64,000 nucleotides of DNA from Rummeliibacillus pycnus (lineage in GTDB: Bacteria; Bacillota; Bacilli; Bacillales_A; Planococcaceae), in contig NZ_KZ614145.1 in the NCBI RefSeq assembly GCF_002884495.1, positions 2,742,423-2,806,422 on the forward strand. Direction: 5' to 3'. The position numbers were made by a program, and so were the translations under genes. The notes below the pieces were generated by a model that saw only the letters and a program-made list of their open reading frames with translations, was not told the DNA's origin and did not search any database. Shown here in pieces: positions 36,362 to 43,818 of this stretch. Position 1 is the stretch's first letter. Every line of letters starts with the position of its first letter.

Positions 36362-36976
36362 TTATTGATTAATATATAGTTCGAATATGTCTCCAAAATC
36401 TTTTTTAATATATTGTTCTTTATTCTTTATAACCCAATTAGTCGCAAATTGTGTAATTTGTTCGAAGGATTGTGCTGGTGTTACTTCTTTAGATTCTATT
36501 TTTCCGATTGATTGTGCTGCATAGCTTAGACTATTTTGTGCGATTTCGAAATTTTTCTTATTATGAAGCATCTCCATCGAAATAGTATGCAATGCCTTAT
36601 AGAGATCTTTAATTTCAGTATCAAATTTTTTATGAATATCAATTGACATTGGAATGTTATCGATTGTGAATTTAATTTCAATATCTAAATCAATGGTTCC
36701 TGCTGTTTCTAACATAACCTCAGATATTGTGCTATGTTCGTAATCATATCGTTTCAATAAACGTTTTTTACTAATAGCTGAATCACCATCTACATGGATT
36801 AATGCTTGATTTGTAAAGCAGTACTCATCTGACTTTGTTTTAATCAAGAAATATACAACTTCCCCTGATTCATGTTTAACAAAGTCATCTGACTCTGTTT
36901 TATCAAAATCTTCTTTTGGTACAACAACCCCAATATCCGATAATCCAAGTGCATCCGATGCTAGTTTTTTTAACAT
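36362..36976 (-). CDS. Bacterial PH-domain protein, YvbH-like
   Basis: A 204-residue cytoplasmic protein. Residues about 1-130 match the bacterial PH domain family seen in bacillar YvbH (LASDALGLSDIG, VYFLIKTKSDEYCFTNQALIHVDG, SKKRLLKRYDY, ETAGTIDLDIEIKF); the rest is a helical oligomerisation-type tail. The function is unknown; related domains form ring oligomers. The ATG at 36976 follows AAGGAGG; six upstream codons are excluded. Monocistronic with a terminator. Confidence 0.82.
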   Translation of the reverse strand: MLKKLASDALGLSDIGVVVPKEDFDKTESDDFVKHESGEVVYFLIKTKSDEYCFTNQALIHVDGDSAISKKRLLKRYDYEHSTISEVMLETAGTIDLDIEIKFTIDNIPMSIDIHKKFDTEIKDLYKALHTISMEMLHNKKNFEIAQNSLSYAAQSIGKIESKEVTPAQSFEQITQFATNWVIKNKEQYIKKDFGDIFELYINQ

Positions 36977-37072
36977 AAAGCATTCCTCCTTCATTTACGG
37001 TGTTCTACTATATTTACGTAAACTTATAAAGAAAAGTTTCAGGGGAAATAAGTTTTGCGTTTTATATTAAAT

Positions 37073-37244
37073 TGTGCATAAAAAATAAATTCAACATCAT
37101 TTCTTTTTAATAAATGTGGATACTTTCTACATTCATGTGGACAAAATGCTAAATAGACTATTATTCCATCTGTTACTCACAATTTGTGCATAAGTTTTTT
37201 ATAAACTGTGCACAAAAAAATTATCATAAAAAATCTTATCCACA
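37073..37244. promoter_or_regulatory. Cluster of six DnaA boxes
   Basis: Perfect TTATNCACA boxes at 37073-37081 and 37185-37193 (minus) and 37236-37244 (plus, TTATCCACA); one-mismatch boxes at 37115-37123, 37136-37144 and 37207-37215 (all minus). Six in 172 bases is far above chance. In B. subtilis similar clusters outside oriC bind DnaA and restrain initiation or control genes. A very AT-rich tract follows. Confidence 0.7.
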
Positions 37245-37601
37245 ACTTACAAATAGATTAAGATAAATAGTTGATAATCTTTGTATAAATTATGATTGAT
37301 ATTATTATCATTTATTTTTGAATTCATAAATCCAACTAAATCTTTATCAAAGGCAAATTCAATATTGAGCTTTTTCACCATTTTCTTTTGCTCCTGTATC
37401 CTCTCGTTCATAATAATTGGTTTCATATTTTTAACCTGCCAATGGTTATTTCTTAAGAAAAAATTAACTATTATTATCACAATTTCCAAAAATATTATAT
37501 TTATTACAATATTTACTTGATTTATAAATATACAATACGATATGATAATAAAAAATTAAAAATATAAAAATTAGTTAAACATATATTCAAATACCAACTA
37601 C

Positions 37602-37616
37602 AAATTTCGGAATATT
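37602..37616 (+). promoter_or_regulatory. CodY-box candidate upstream of glnQ
   Basis: AAATTTCGGAATATT differs at two positions from the CodY consensus AATTTTCNGAAAATT. Its right part is the 12-bp palindrome CGGAATATTCCG (37608-37619). It is 30 bases before the glnQ start. Confidence 0.5.
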
Positions 37617-37645
37617 CCGTCTTTGTTTGCTAAGGGGGCCTCACA

Positions 37646-38374
37646 ATGATTGAATTTAAGAACGTAGATAAGTATTATGGGGATTTCCATGTATTAAAAG
37701 ATATTAATCTCACCATTAACAAAGGAGAGGTTGTTGTTATTATTGGACCATCTGGTTCTGGTAAAAGTACATTGCTTCGATGTATCAATCGATTGGAAAC
37801 AATTTCTAGGGGATCGCTAAAGATTCATAATATTGAGCTAAATGATAAAAAAACAGATATTAACAAACTTCGCCGTAAAATTGGAATGGTATTTCAACAC
37901 TTTTTTCTTTATCCACATAAAACCGTGTTAGAAAATATTATGCTTGCTCCTGTTAAAGCACTTGGACAAACCAAAGAAGAAGCAAAAAAAACAGCATTAG
38001 CCTATTTGGATAAAGTAGGAATTCCGGATAAAGCAGATGCTTATCCGTCACAACTATCTGGAGGACAACAACAACGTGTTGCGATCGCAAGAGGATTAGC
38101 AATGCATCCAGAAATCATGCTATTTGATGAACCAACATCTGCACTTGATCCCGAAATGATTGGAGAAGTATTAGATGTTATGAAAAATTTAGCTAAAGAA
38201 GGAATGACAATGGTTGTTGTAACGCATGAAATGGGCTTTGCAAAGGAAGTAGCTGATCGAATTATTTTCGTTGATAAAGGCCAAATACTTGAGGATTCAG
38301 ATCCGGTTGAGTTCTATCAAGAACCAAAGGAAGAACGTGCAAAGTTATTCCTAAGCCGGATTTTAAATCATTAA
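37646..38374 (+). CDS. glnQ: Glutamine/polar amino-acid ABC transporter ATPase
   Basis: A 242-residue PAAT-family ATPase with Walker [11 protein letters not shown]-loop [10 protein letters not shown], signature [15 protein letters not shown], Walker [13 protein letters not shown] and switch THEMGFA. Length and gene order glnQ-H-M-P match the B. subtilis glutamine system, so glutamine is the likely substrate. AAGGGGGCC precedes the ATG. It leads the operon; glnH follows after 24 bases. Confidence 0.88.
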   Translation: MIEFKNVDKYYGDFHVLKDINLTINKGEVVVIIGPSGSGKSTLLRCINRLETISRGSLKIHNIELNDKKTDINKLRRKIGMVFQHFFLYPHKTVLENIMLAPVKALGQTKEEAKKTALAYLDKVGIPDKADAYPSQLSGGQQQRVAIARGLAMHPEIMLFDEPTSALDPEMIGEVLDVMKNLAKEGMTMVVVTHEMGFAKEVADRIIFVDKGQILEDSDPVEFYQEPKEERAKLFLSRILNH

Positions 38375-38398
38375 TAGTTTCATAAGGGGGAAATATTT

Positions 38399-39232
38399 AT
38401 GTTCAAAAAGAAAAAGGGTTTACTTACAGTTTTATTCTTAGCAATACTTTCAGTATTTATGTTAGCTGCATGTGGAGACAAAAAGGATTCGTCCGGTGAT
38501 TCTTCTAGCAACACTGGAAAGAATTCATTAGAAGCGATTAAAGCAAAAGATAAAATTGTATTTGGTGTAAAAAACGATACTCGTTTATTTGGTTTAAAAG
38601 ATCCCAAAACAGGTAATATTGAAGGGTTTGATATTGATATTGCAAAAGAAATAACAAAAATTATTTTAGGTGATGAATCCAAAGCAGAATTTAAAGAAGT
38701 AACTTCAAAAACACGGATTCCAATGCTACAAAAAGGGGATATTGATGCAATCGTAGCAACCATGACAATTACTGAGGAACGCAAAAAGGAAGTAGACTTC
38801 TCTGATGTTTACTTCAAAGCTGGGCAAGCACTTCTTGTGAAAAAAGGTAGTCCAATTAAAAGTATTAATGATATAAAAAAAGGTACAAAAGTTCTTGCCG
38901 TTAAAGGTTCTACTTCTGCTGTAAACATTCGCGAAAAGGCTCCGGATGCCCAAGTATTAGAATTTGAAAACTATGCTGAAGCATTTACAGCTTTAAAAGC
39001 TGGTCAAGGTGATACATTAACAACTGATAATGCAATCCTTTACGGAATGGTTGACGAAGATCCAAACTATGAAGTAGTTGGTGACATCTTCACGGATGAA
39101 CCATATGGTATCGCTGTGAAAAAAGACAGTCCAGAATTAGTAAAAGCAATAAATGATGCATTAAAAGAAATGAAAGACAATGGTCGATACGATGAAATCT
39201 ACAAAAAATGGATTAAAACAAGTAACAAATAA
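38399..39232 (+). CDS. glnH: Glutamine-binding lipoprotein
   Basis: A 277-residue solute-binding protein. A lipoprotein signal ends at LAAC (C24 region, MLAACGDKK), a Ser/Asp/Asn-rich tether follows, then a family 3 periplasmic-binding fold with FGVKNDTRLFG, GFDIDIAKEI, DAIVATMTITEERKK and DEPYGIAVKKD. It captures the amino acid at the outer membrane face for GlnMPQ. It is the second gene of the operon, before a hairpin. Confidence 0.88.
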   Translation: MFKKKKGLLTVLFLAILSVFMLAACGDKKDSSGDSSSNTGKNSLEAIKAKDKIVFGVKNDTRLFGLKDPKTGNIEGFDIDIAKEITKIILGDESKAEFKEVTSKTRIPMLQKGDIDAIVATMTITEERKKEVDFSDVYFKAGQALLVKKGSPIKSINDIKKGTKVLAVKGSTSAVNIREKAPDAQVLEFENYAEAFTALKAGQGDTLTTDNAILYGMVDEDPNYEVVGDIFTDEPYGIAVKKDSPELVKAINDALKEMKDNGRYDEIYKKWIKTSNK

Positions 39233-39309
39233 TATCTGGTAATACCAGTCACTTGTTAATGTAAATCTAATGTATTTTTAACAATGCTTAATCTAACCAT
39301 TTAGATTTT

Positions 39310-39375
39310 AACGGGCAGTCACCTATTCTAATGGAATAAATTAGATCTTAGGTTGTTACTGCCCGTTCTTTCTTG
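39310..39375 (+). terminator. Hairpin between glnH and glnM (partial terminator)
   Basis: AACGGGCAGT (39310-39319) pairs perfectly with ACTGCCCGTT (39358-39367), with inner ACCTA/TAGGT, then CTTTCTT. Placed inside the operon it probably lowers permease mRNA relative to binding protein, or it separates two units. Confidence 0.65.
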
Positions 39376-39428
39376 ATACCTAATTTTTAAAATGTACTCT
39401 ACACTCATCGTCGTTAGGAGTGATAAAA

Positions 39429-40082
39429 ATGCCAAATTTTAATATTTTAATAGAAAATTGGAATATGTACATAGAAGGTTTTTTAAATACACTTTATATA
39501 AGTTTAATTGGCCTAGTGGGTAGCTTTCTATTGGGAACAATACTAGCCGTTCTTCGAATTGCACCAATTAAACCATTAAATTGGATCGGAACAGCCTATG
39601 TTGAATTTTTTCGCAATATTCCTTTATTAATTATTGCTTTTTTCTTTTATACAGCCTTACCTACGATTGGTCTTCAACTAAATGGCTTTCAGGCTGGTAC
39701 ACTGGCACTTATTATTTATACTTCTGCATTTATTGCAGAAGCTGTTCGAGCTGGTATTTTATCCGTTTCTAAGGGGCAAACAGAGGCAGCACGTTCTTCA
39801 GGGTTAACCTATATTCAAACGATGCGCTATGTTGTTTTGCCACAAGCGATTAAAATTGTTATTCCACCTCTTGGTAACCAATTTATTAATCTTGTTAAAA
39901 ACTCATCAATTTTAACTATATTAGCTGCAGGAGATTTAATGTATCAAGCTGATTTAATATCTACACGTACTTTTGTAACGTTCGATGTATATATTTTTGT
40001 TGCAGTATTTTATTTAGTGATTACTATACCTTTAAGCACTGGCGTTAATTATTTGGAAAAACGCCTTGCAAAGAGTAATTAA
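39429..40082 (+). CDS. glnM: Amino-acid ABC transporter permease, GlnM
   Basis: A 217-residue His/Glu/Gln/Arg-type permease with five or so helices. The EAA loop, EAARSSGLTYIQTMRYVVLPQA (about 118-139), contacts the ATPase. The ATG at 39429 follows AGGAG at eight bases; GTG at 39420 overlaps that site. It pairs with GlnP to form the heterodimeric channel. glnP follows after 17 bases. Confidence 0.87.
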   Translation: MPNFNILIENWNMYIEGFLNTLYISLIGLVGSFLLGTILAVLRIAPIKPLNWIGTAYVEFFRNIPLLIIAFFFYTALPTIGLQLNGFQAGTLALIIYTSAFIAEAVRAGILSVSKGQTEAARSSGLTYIQTMRYVVLPQAIKIVIPPLGNQFINLVKNSSILTILAAGDLMYQADLISTRTFVTFDVYIFVAVFYLVITIPLSTGVNYLEKRLAKSN

Positions 40083-40099
40083 TAGGGGGCGAAATTATT

Positions 40100-40750
40100 A
40101 TGGATTTTGCTGGTGCTTATTCTCCAGATCATTTAAGATTCCTGTTGAATGGTTTTGTTGTAACATTAAAAATTGCGGCAATTTCAATTATTTTAAGCTT
40201 TATACTTGCAGCGTTCGTCGGAATTATTCGCTATACGAAAATACCCGTGATTTCTCAAATATTTGCAGTTGTAGTAGAAATCATACGAAACTTACCGTTG
40301 CTTTTAATCATCTTCTTTACTTTCTTTGCATTACCAGAAGTAGGGATTCAAATGAGTATTGAAATGGCTGCTATTGTAGCATTAACGATATTTGAATCTG
40401 CGATGATATCAGAAGTTATTCGAAGTGGCTTAAACTCTATAGATAAAGGGCAAATTGAAGCAGGGCGTTCTTCAGGTCTTACATATGTCCAAACTCTGTG
40501 GCACATTGTATTACCACAGGCTTTAAAAAGAATGGTACCGCCAATTGTGAGCCAATTTATCTCACTTTTAAAAGATACATCGCTTGCGGTTGTTATTGCT
40601 CTTCCTGAGCTTATGCATAATGCACAAGTCATAAATGCACAGAACATTAATTTCATTATTCCAATCTTCCTATTAGCTGCATTTATGTATTGGGTTGTTA
40701 ACTACACACTATCAATTGTAGCAAGAAAATTAGAATTAAAAACGTCTTAG
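40100..40750 (+). CDS. glnP: Amino-acid ABC transporter permease, GlnP
   Basis: A 216-residue permease, the partner of GlnM. The EAA loop is EAGRSSGLTYVQTLWHIVLPQA (about 114-135). AGGGGGCG precedes the ATG. It is the last gene of the operon. Confidence 0.87.
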   Translation: MDFAGAYSPDHLRFLLNGFVVTLKIAAISIILSFILAAFVGIIRYTKIPVISQIFAVVVEIIRNLPLLLIIFFTFFALPEVGIQMSIEMAAIVALTIFESAMISEVIRSGLNSIDKGQIEAGRSSGLTYVQTLWHIVLPQALKRMVPPIVSQFISLLKDTSLAVVIALPELMHNAQVINAQNINFIIPIFLLAAFMYWVVNYTLSIVARKLELKTS

Positions 40751-40756
40751 TATTGA

Positions 40757-40809
40757 AAAGAGCTATTCCAAAATCTGGTATTAACCATTATGGAATAGCC
40801 CTAATTTAA
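40757..40809 (+). terminator. Bidirectional terminator-like hairpin after glnP
   Basis: GCTATTCCA (40762-40770) pairs with TGGAATAGC (40791-40799). The T tract is weak on the plus strand and TCTTTTC on the minus strand; it lies between convergent glnP and the lipoprotein gene. Confidence 0.65.
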
Positions 40810-40842
40810 GTAATTTTAAATACAAAGAAAGGATTACTTTTT

Positions 40843-41223
40843 TTATTTCGTTTTATCAGCTAATTCTTTCAATGCACCAGTGAGTTCATTATTTAAAGTA
40901 CCTAATGCTTTTTTATCTAAAGTAGGTGCTTTTGAACCTGCAATTGTTGGATCTAGATACTTTTCAACTTTGGTATAAAGATCTTTATTATCTTTTTTTA
41001 CTTCATCTTCAAAAGATGACCATTGATCTTCTAATTTTGGACCAACTTCTTTGACTTTTGCTTGATTTCCACTGTCAATTGCTTTTGATAACTGTTCTGT
41101 TGTATCAAGCATTTTATTGACCCCATTAGAAACTGCATTGTCATTATTTGAACCACAACCAGCTAATAATAAGGCGCTTGCAAATCCAATTGATAAAGCC
41201 ATTGTTGCTATTTTTTTCATCAC
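40843..41223 (-). CDS. Lipoprotein related to the N-terminal domain of the FTR1 permease
   Basis: A 126-residue lipoprotein with lipobox LLAGC (about 20-24) and a helical body. Its pattern SKAIDSGNQAKVKEVGP, DQWSSFEDEVKKDN and DLYTKVEKYLDP parallels the N-terminal domain of the upstream FTR1 protein (DKAIELAKKGDLSEAEK, TTWREIETGIKNDS, AYQDIE). It lies 21 bases after the FTR1 gene, so it is probably a separate copy of the same extracytoplasmic domain, serving iron capture or delivery. The role is inferred. Confidence 0.7.
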   Translation of the reverse strand: MMKKIATMALSIGFASALLLAGCGSNNDNAVSNGVNKMLDTTEQLSKAIDSGNQAKVKEVGPKLEDQWSSFEDEVKKDNKDLYTKVEKYLDPTIAGSKAPTLDKKALGTLNNELTGALKELADKTK

Positions 41224-41244
41224 TTTTTCCCTCTTTCAATATAA

Positions 41245-42708
41245 CTACTGATTGTTATTGTTTTTAAATTTTTTCACTAGAATGATAGCAATCGCAAGAA
41301 TAATAAGAACCACTTGTGGAATAGCACTCTCCCATGAAGGATACAGTGCGAAAAATTCAATGCTTGGAATACTTTCAACATTAGTAGTTGGAATTAATCC
41401 CGCTAATTGTAGGCTATGAATGCCCATCCCCGTAAACTTAATGCAAAGATAAAAGACAATTAGACTTGATACCATAAAGAATGGTCGAAGTGGCAATTTC
41501 AAGCCTACATACACCATTAAAATAGCTATAATTCCCAGGATAGCTGCTCCTATTAGAAAACCAAGTAGAAGTGATTGAAGCTTAATTTGGCTTGCCATGC
41601 CGATATAAAATAAGACAGTTTCTGTACCTTCGCGAAATACTGCTAGAAAAGCAAGAATCCCAAGTGAAACAAGTTTTCCTGTAGATAAGGCTGCTTGACT
41701 TTTCTCGCGAATATAGCGATTCCAATCAGCGATATTTGATTGACTGTGAAGCCAATAGCTCATATACAATAACATGACAGCCGCAAATACCCCTGTCCAA
41801 CCACCAATCAGTGCATTATTATTGCCAAACGCACCAGAAGAGATGACAAATTTAACGATTAGAGCCAGGATGATACTTACTGCAAATCCACCTAGAACCC
41901 CACTCCAAATCCACTTTTTCCCTCTTACCTCTCCTGATTTTTTTACAAAAGACATAAGGGCAATGACAACAAGTAAGGCTTCTAACCCTTCACGAATTAG
42001 GATCATCGCCGCATCCCAATAAGTGTAGCTAGATTTTTCTGCTAATGGCGTAAGATAACTAATCATATGATCAATTGTATTATTAGCTTGATTATAATTT
42101 GGTGGATTAGCAGATAGCATTGCTTGTATTTTCACCAAATCCCTTTCCGAATCACTATAGACAGACGCAGATTGTGCAACGACTACTCCCTCAACACTTA
42201 GCCAACTATCGCTTGCCCTTTTTATATCCGCAAGAGCTTCGGTTTGATTTTGTTTTCCAATTTCCTTCTTTGTTTGTTGAAGAAGAATAATAAAATCGTC
42301 TAGGGAAATATCTTTTTTCTTAAATCCTGATTCTTTTGGATATTCCCCATTTGCAAATTTATCATTTACAGATTTTAACCCTTGTAAAGCCTGGACTACT
42401 TGATCTTGCTTTTTTAGAGTAAACGCATAAACTACTTGTCCCATATTCGATTCAATATCTTGATAAGCTTTTGCTGAATCATTTTTTATACCAGTTTCAA
42501 TTTCACGCCAAGTCGTATCAAAATGGTTATAAGTTTTCTCTGCCTCTGAGAGATCCCCTTTTTTGGCCAATTCAATAGCTTTATCAACAGATTTCTCAGC
42601 CTTCTTCAAATCATCATTGGAGTTTCCATCTGCAAATGCAGGGTTATGAATTCCAAATCCAATGATTAATAGAAGGACCGAAATTATAAATAGTATTTTT
42701 TTTCTCAT
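41245..42708 (-). CDS. FTR1-family iron permease
   Basis: A 487-residue protein. Signal sequence (1-26), extracytoplasmic helical domain (about 30-225), then seven or so helices with both iron-transfer motifs, REGLE (239-243) and REGTE (359-363). It resembles EfeU/YwbL-type ferrous or ferric iron importers with a fused EfeO-like N-domain. The ATG at 42708 follows GAGGGAG; eight upstream codons are excluded. No EfeB peroxidase gene is next to it; the following gene is a related lipoprotein. A Fur box lies upstream. Confidence 0.9.
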   Translation of the reverse strand: MRKKILFIISVLLLIIGFGIHNPAFADGNSNDDLKKAEKSVDKAIELAKKGDLSEAEKTYNHFDTTWREIETGIKNDSAKAYQDIESNMGQVVYAFTLKKQDQVVQALQGLKSVNDKFANGEYPKESGFKKKDISLDDFIILLQQTKKEIGKQNQTEALADIKRASDSWLSVEGVVVAQSASVYSDSERDLVKIQAMLSANPPNYNQANNTIDHMISYLTPLAEKSSYTYWDAAMILIREGLEALLVVIALMSFVKKSGEVRGKKWIWSGVLGGFAVSIILALIVKFVISSGAFGNNNALIGGWTGVFAAVMLLYMSYWLHSQSNIADWNRYIREKSQAALSTGKLVSLGILAFLAVFREGTETVLFYIGMASQIKLQSLLLGFLIGAAILGIIAILMVYVGLKLPLRPFFMVSSLIVFYLCIKFTGMGIHSLQLAGLIPTTNVESIPSIEFFALYPSWESAIPQVVLIILAIAIILVKKFKNNNNQ

Positions 42709-42743
42709 AAGCGCTCCCTCATATATATACAACCATCTTTAAT

Positions 42744-42758
42744 TGATAATGAATTTCA
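42744..42758 (-). promoter_or_regulatory. Fur box upstream of the iron permease
   Basis: TGATAATGAATTTCA fits the 7-1-7 Fur consensus TGATAATNATTATCA in 12 of 14 positions, 36 bases before the FTR1 start. Iron repression is the natural reading. Confidence 0.65.
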
Positions 42759-42859
42759 ATTTCAAAATACAGTTTTCATTCTAATCTCAATGATAAGCAC
42801 TGTCAATTAGTAATTTATAGCTTTATAAAAATAATATAGAAAAAGTAGGGTATGTTAAA

Positions 42860-42899
42860 AAAAGAAAGACTTCTCCATAGCTACTTAGAGAAGTCTTTC
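42860..42899 (-). terminator. Terminator of the FusB-like gene
   Basis: GAAAGACTTCTC/GAGAAGTCTTTC, a perfect 12-bp stem with a TTTTTTT run on the minus strand. Confidence 0.9.
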
Positions 42900-42907
42900 C
42901 TTTTCAA

Positions 42908-43558
42908 TTACCGTGTAATACGTTCAAAAAAATTCGTCACTCTTTCCAGATCTGCAATGTTTTTATTACAACTCTCACCATCTGTACAAATATAGTTACT
43001 GTGCTTTTTAAATGTATCGACAACTGGTCCTTTAACTGTAGTTGTAAATAGGCTTACATCTGAATGATGATTACAAATTGCACAAATGCCTTTCACCACT
43101 TTAGTATCTTTGTTACCCTTTACACCTTTTAACTTTCCCTGCTGTTCAAATATTACATACTTTTGATGAGTACTGACATCATCCCAAGTCAAATAACAAA
43201 TATGTTGAAAATCTATACTTTCTAATTTAGGTAGTTTTAATTTCTTTTGTTTCTTAAAAATGCTTTTTAAATTACTTAAAGTTACTTTCCTAAATGGAAT
43301 AACATACTGCTTTAGAGTTTCCAAAAATAATTCACCTTGCGAGTAATCTGTAATATGATATAGATCCTCTATTAGGTTTAATTGAGTTGAATCAAGAGAC
43401 AGATTTTCCGTTAGCTCTGTATCAACAAGCCCTTTTACAGCAAGAATTACATTTTTATCTTTTGTTGTGCTATATGCATTTAAAATTTTATTTAATTGTT
43501 GCTCGATTAAATGATAATTTGCCACTGATAAGAACGGTTGAATTGTTTGTTTTTCCAT
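42908..43558 (-). CDS. FusB/FusC-family EF-G binding protein
   Basis: A 216-residue two-domain protein. An N-terminal four-helix domain is followed by a treble-clef zinc domain with C-x2-C (CAIC) and C-x5-C (CTDGESC). The blocks YVIPFRKVTLSNLKSIFKK, KYVIFEQQGKLKGVKG, VVKGICAIC and NYICTDGESCNK match FusB closely in order. FusB proteins bind elongation factor G and free it from fusidic-acid-stalled ribosomes; chromosomal homologues are common in bacilli and may not give clinical-level resistance. The ATG at 43558 follows GGAG. A 25-codon ORF and a hairpin lie upstream. Confidence 0.87.
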   Translation of the reverse strand: MEKQTIQPFLSVANYHLIEQQLNKILNAYSTTKDKNVILAVKGLVDTELTENLSLDSTQLNLIEDLYHITDYSQGELFLETLKQYVIPFRKVTLSNLKSIFKKQKKLKLPKLESIDFQHICYLTWDDVSTHQKYVIFEQQGKLKGVKGNKDTKVVKGICAICNHHSDVSLFTTTVKGPVVDTFKKHSNYICTDGESCNKNIADLERVTNFFERITR

Positions 43559-43575
43559 CAAAATCACTCCAATTA

Positions 43576-43607
43576 TTTAGGCTTTTAAAATGAGTTATTG
43601 GCCTAAA
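43576..43607 (-). promoter_or_regulatory. Hairpin just before the FusB-like ribosome site
   Basis: On the minus strand TTTAGGC and GCCTAAA pair across 18 bases, ending about five bases before TTGGAG, the ribosome site. With the short ORF upstream it could form a translational attenuator. Confidence 0.4.
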
Positions 43608-43659
43608 GAAATGATCCATATTGCAGTTGGGTAAATTATCTAATTTGGATTTAAGACAT

Positions 43660-43737
43660 TTACAATTCTTCGATGGAGATTTCTTTGACCATGAAGTTTT
43701 GTGTTCTAGAGTATGCATTACTATTTAATGCGATCAT
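43660..43737 (-). CDS. 25-codon ORF upstream of the FusB-like gene
   Basis: The peptide begins MIALNSNAYSRTQNF and ends ISIEEL. AAGGAGG seven bases before its ATG is one of the strongest ribosome sites in the window. It ends 101 bases before the FusB-like start with no terminator between. A leader peptide that senses slowed elongation is the most attractive reading, since fusB of staphylococci is described as inducible; an independent microprotein is the alternative. Confidence 0.5.
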   Translation of the reverse strand: MIALNSNAYSRTQNFMVKEISIEEL

Positions 43738-43818
43738 TTAGATTCCTCCTTGTAAAGAAAACTACATACATCTTATCATTAAGTAAGCTCTAATTACAAT
43801 TTTGTAAATATTTTCATT

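Larger units (their letters stand above)
36977..37645. other. Gene-free AT-rich region with DnaA boxes and glnQ leader
   Basis: About 670 bases. The left part (37073-37244) has six DnaA-box-like 9-mers; the middle (37245-37600) is very AT-rich; the right end holds the CodY-like site and ribosome site of glnQ. An 80-codon minus-strand frame at 37247-37489 is not convincing. Confidence 0.6.

Noticed and set aside
37247-37489. 80-codon minus-strand ORF in the DnaA-box region
   Set aside because: Composition follows the surrounding AT-rich DNA. An internal ATG (MKPIIMNERIQEQ) has only a weak AGG nearby, and no terminator or homology is recognised. Not excluded, but unsupported.
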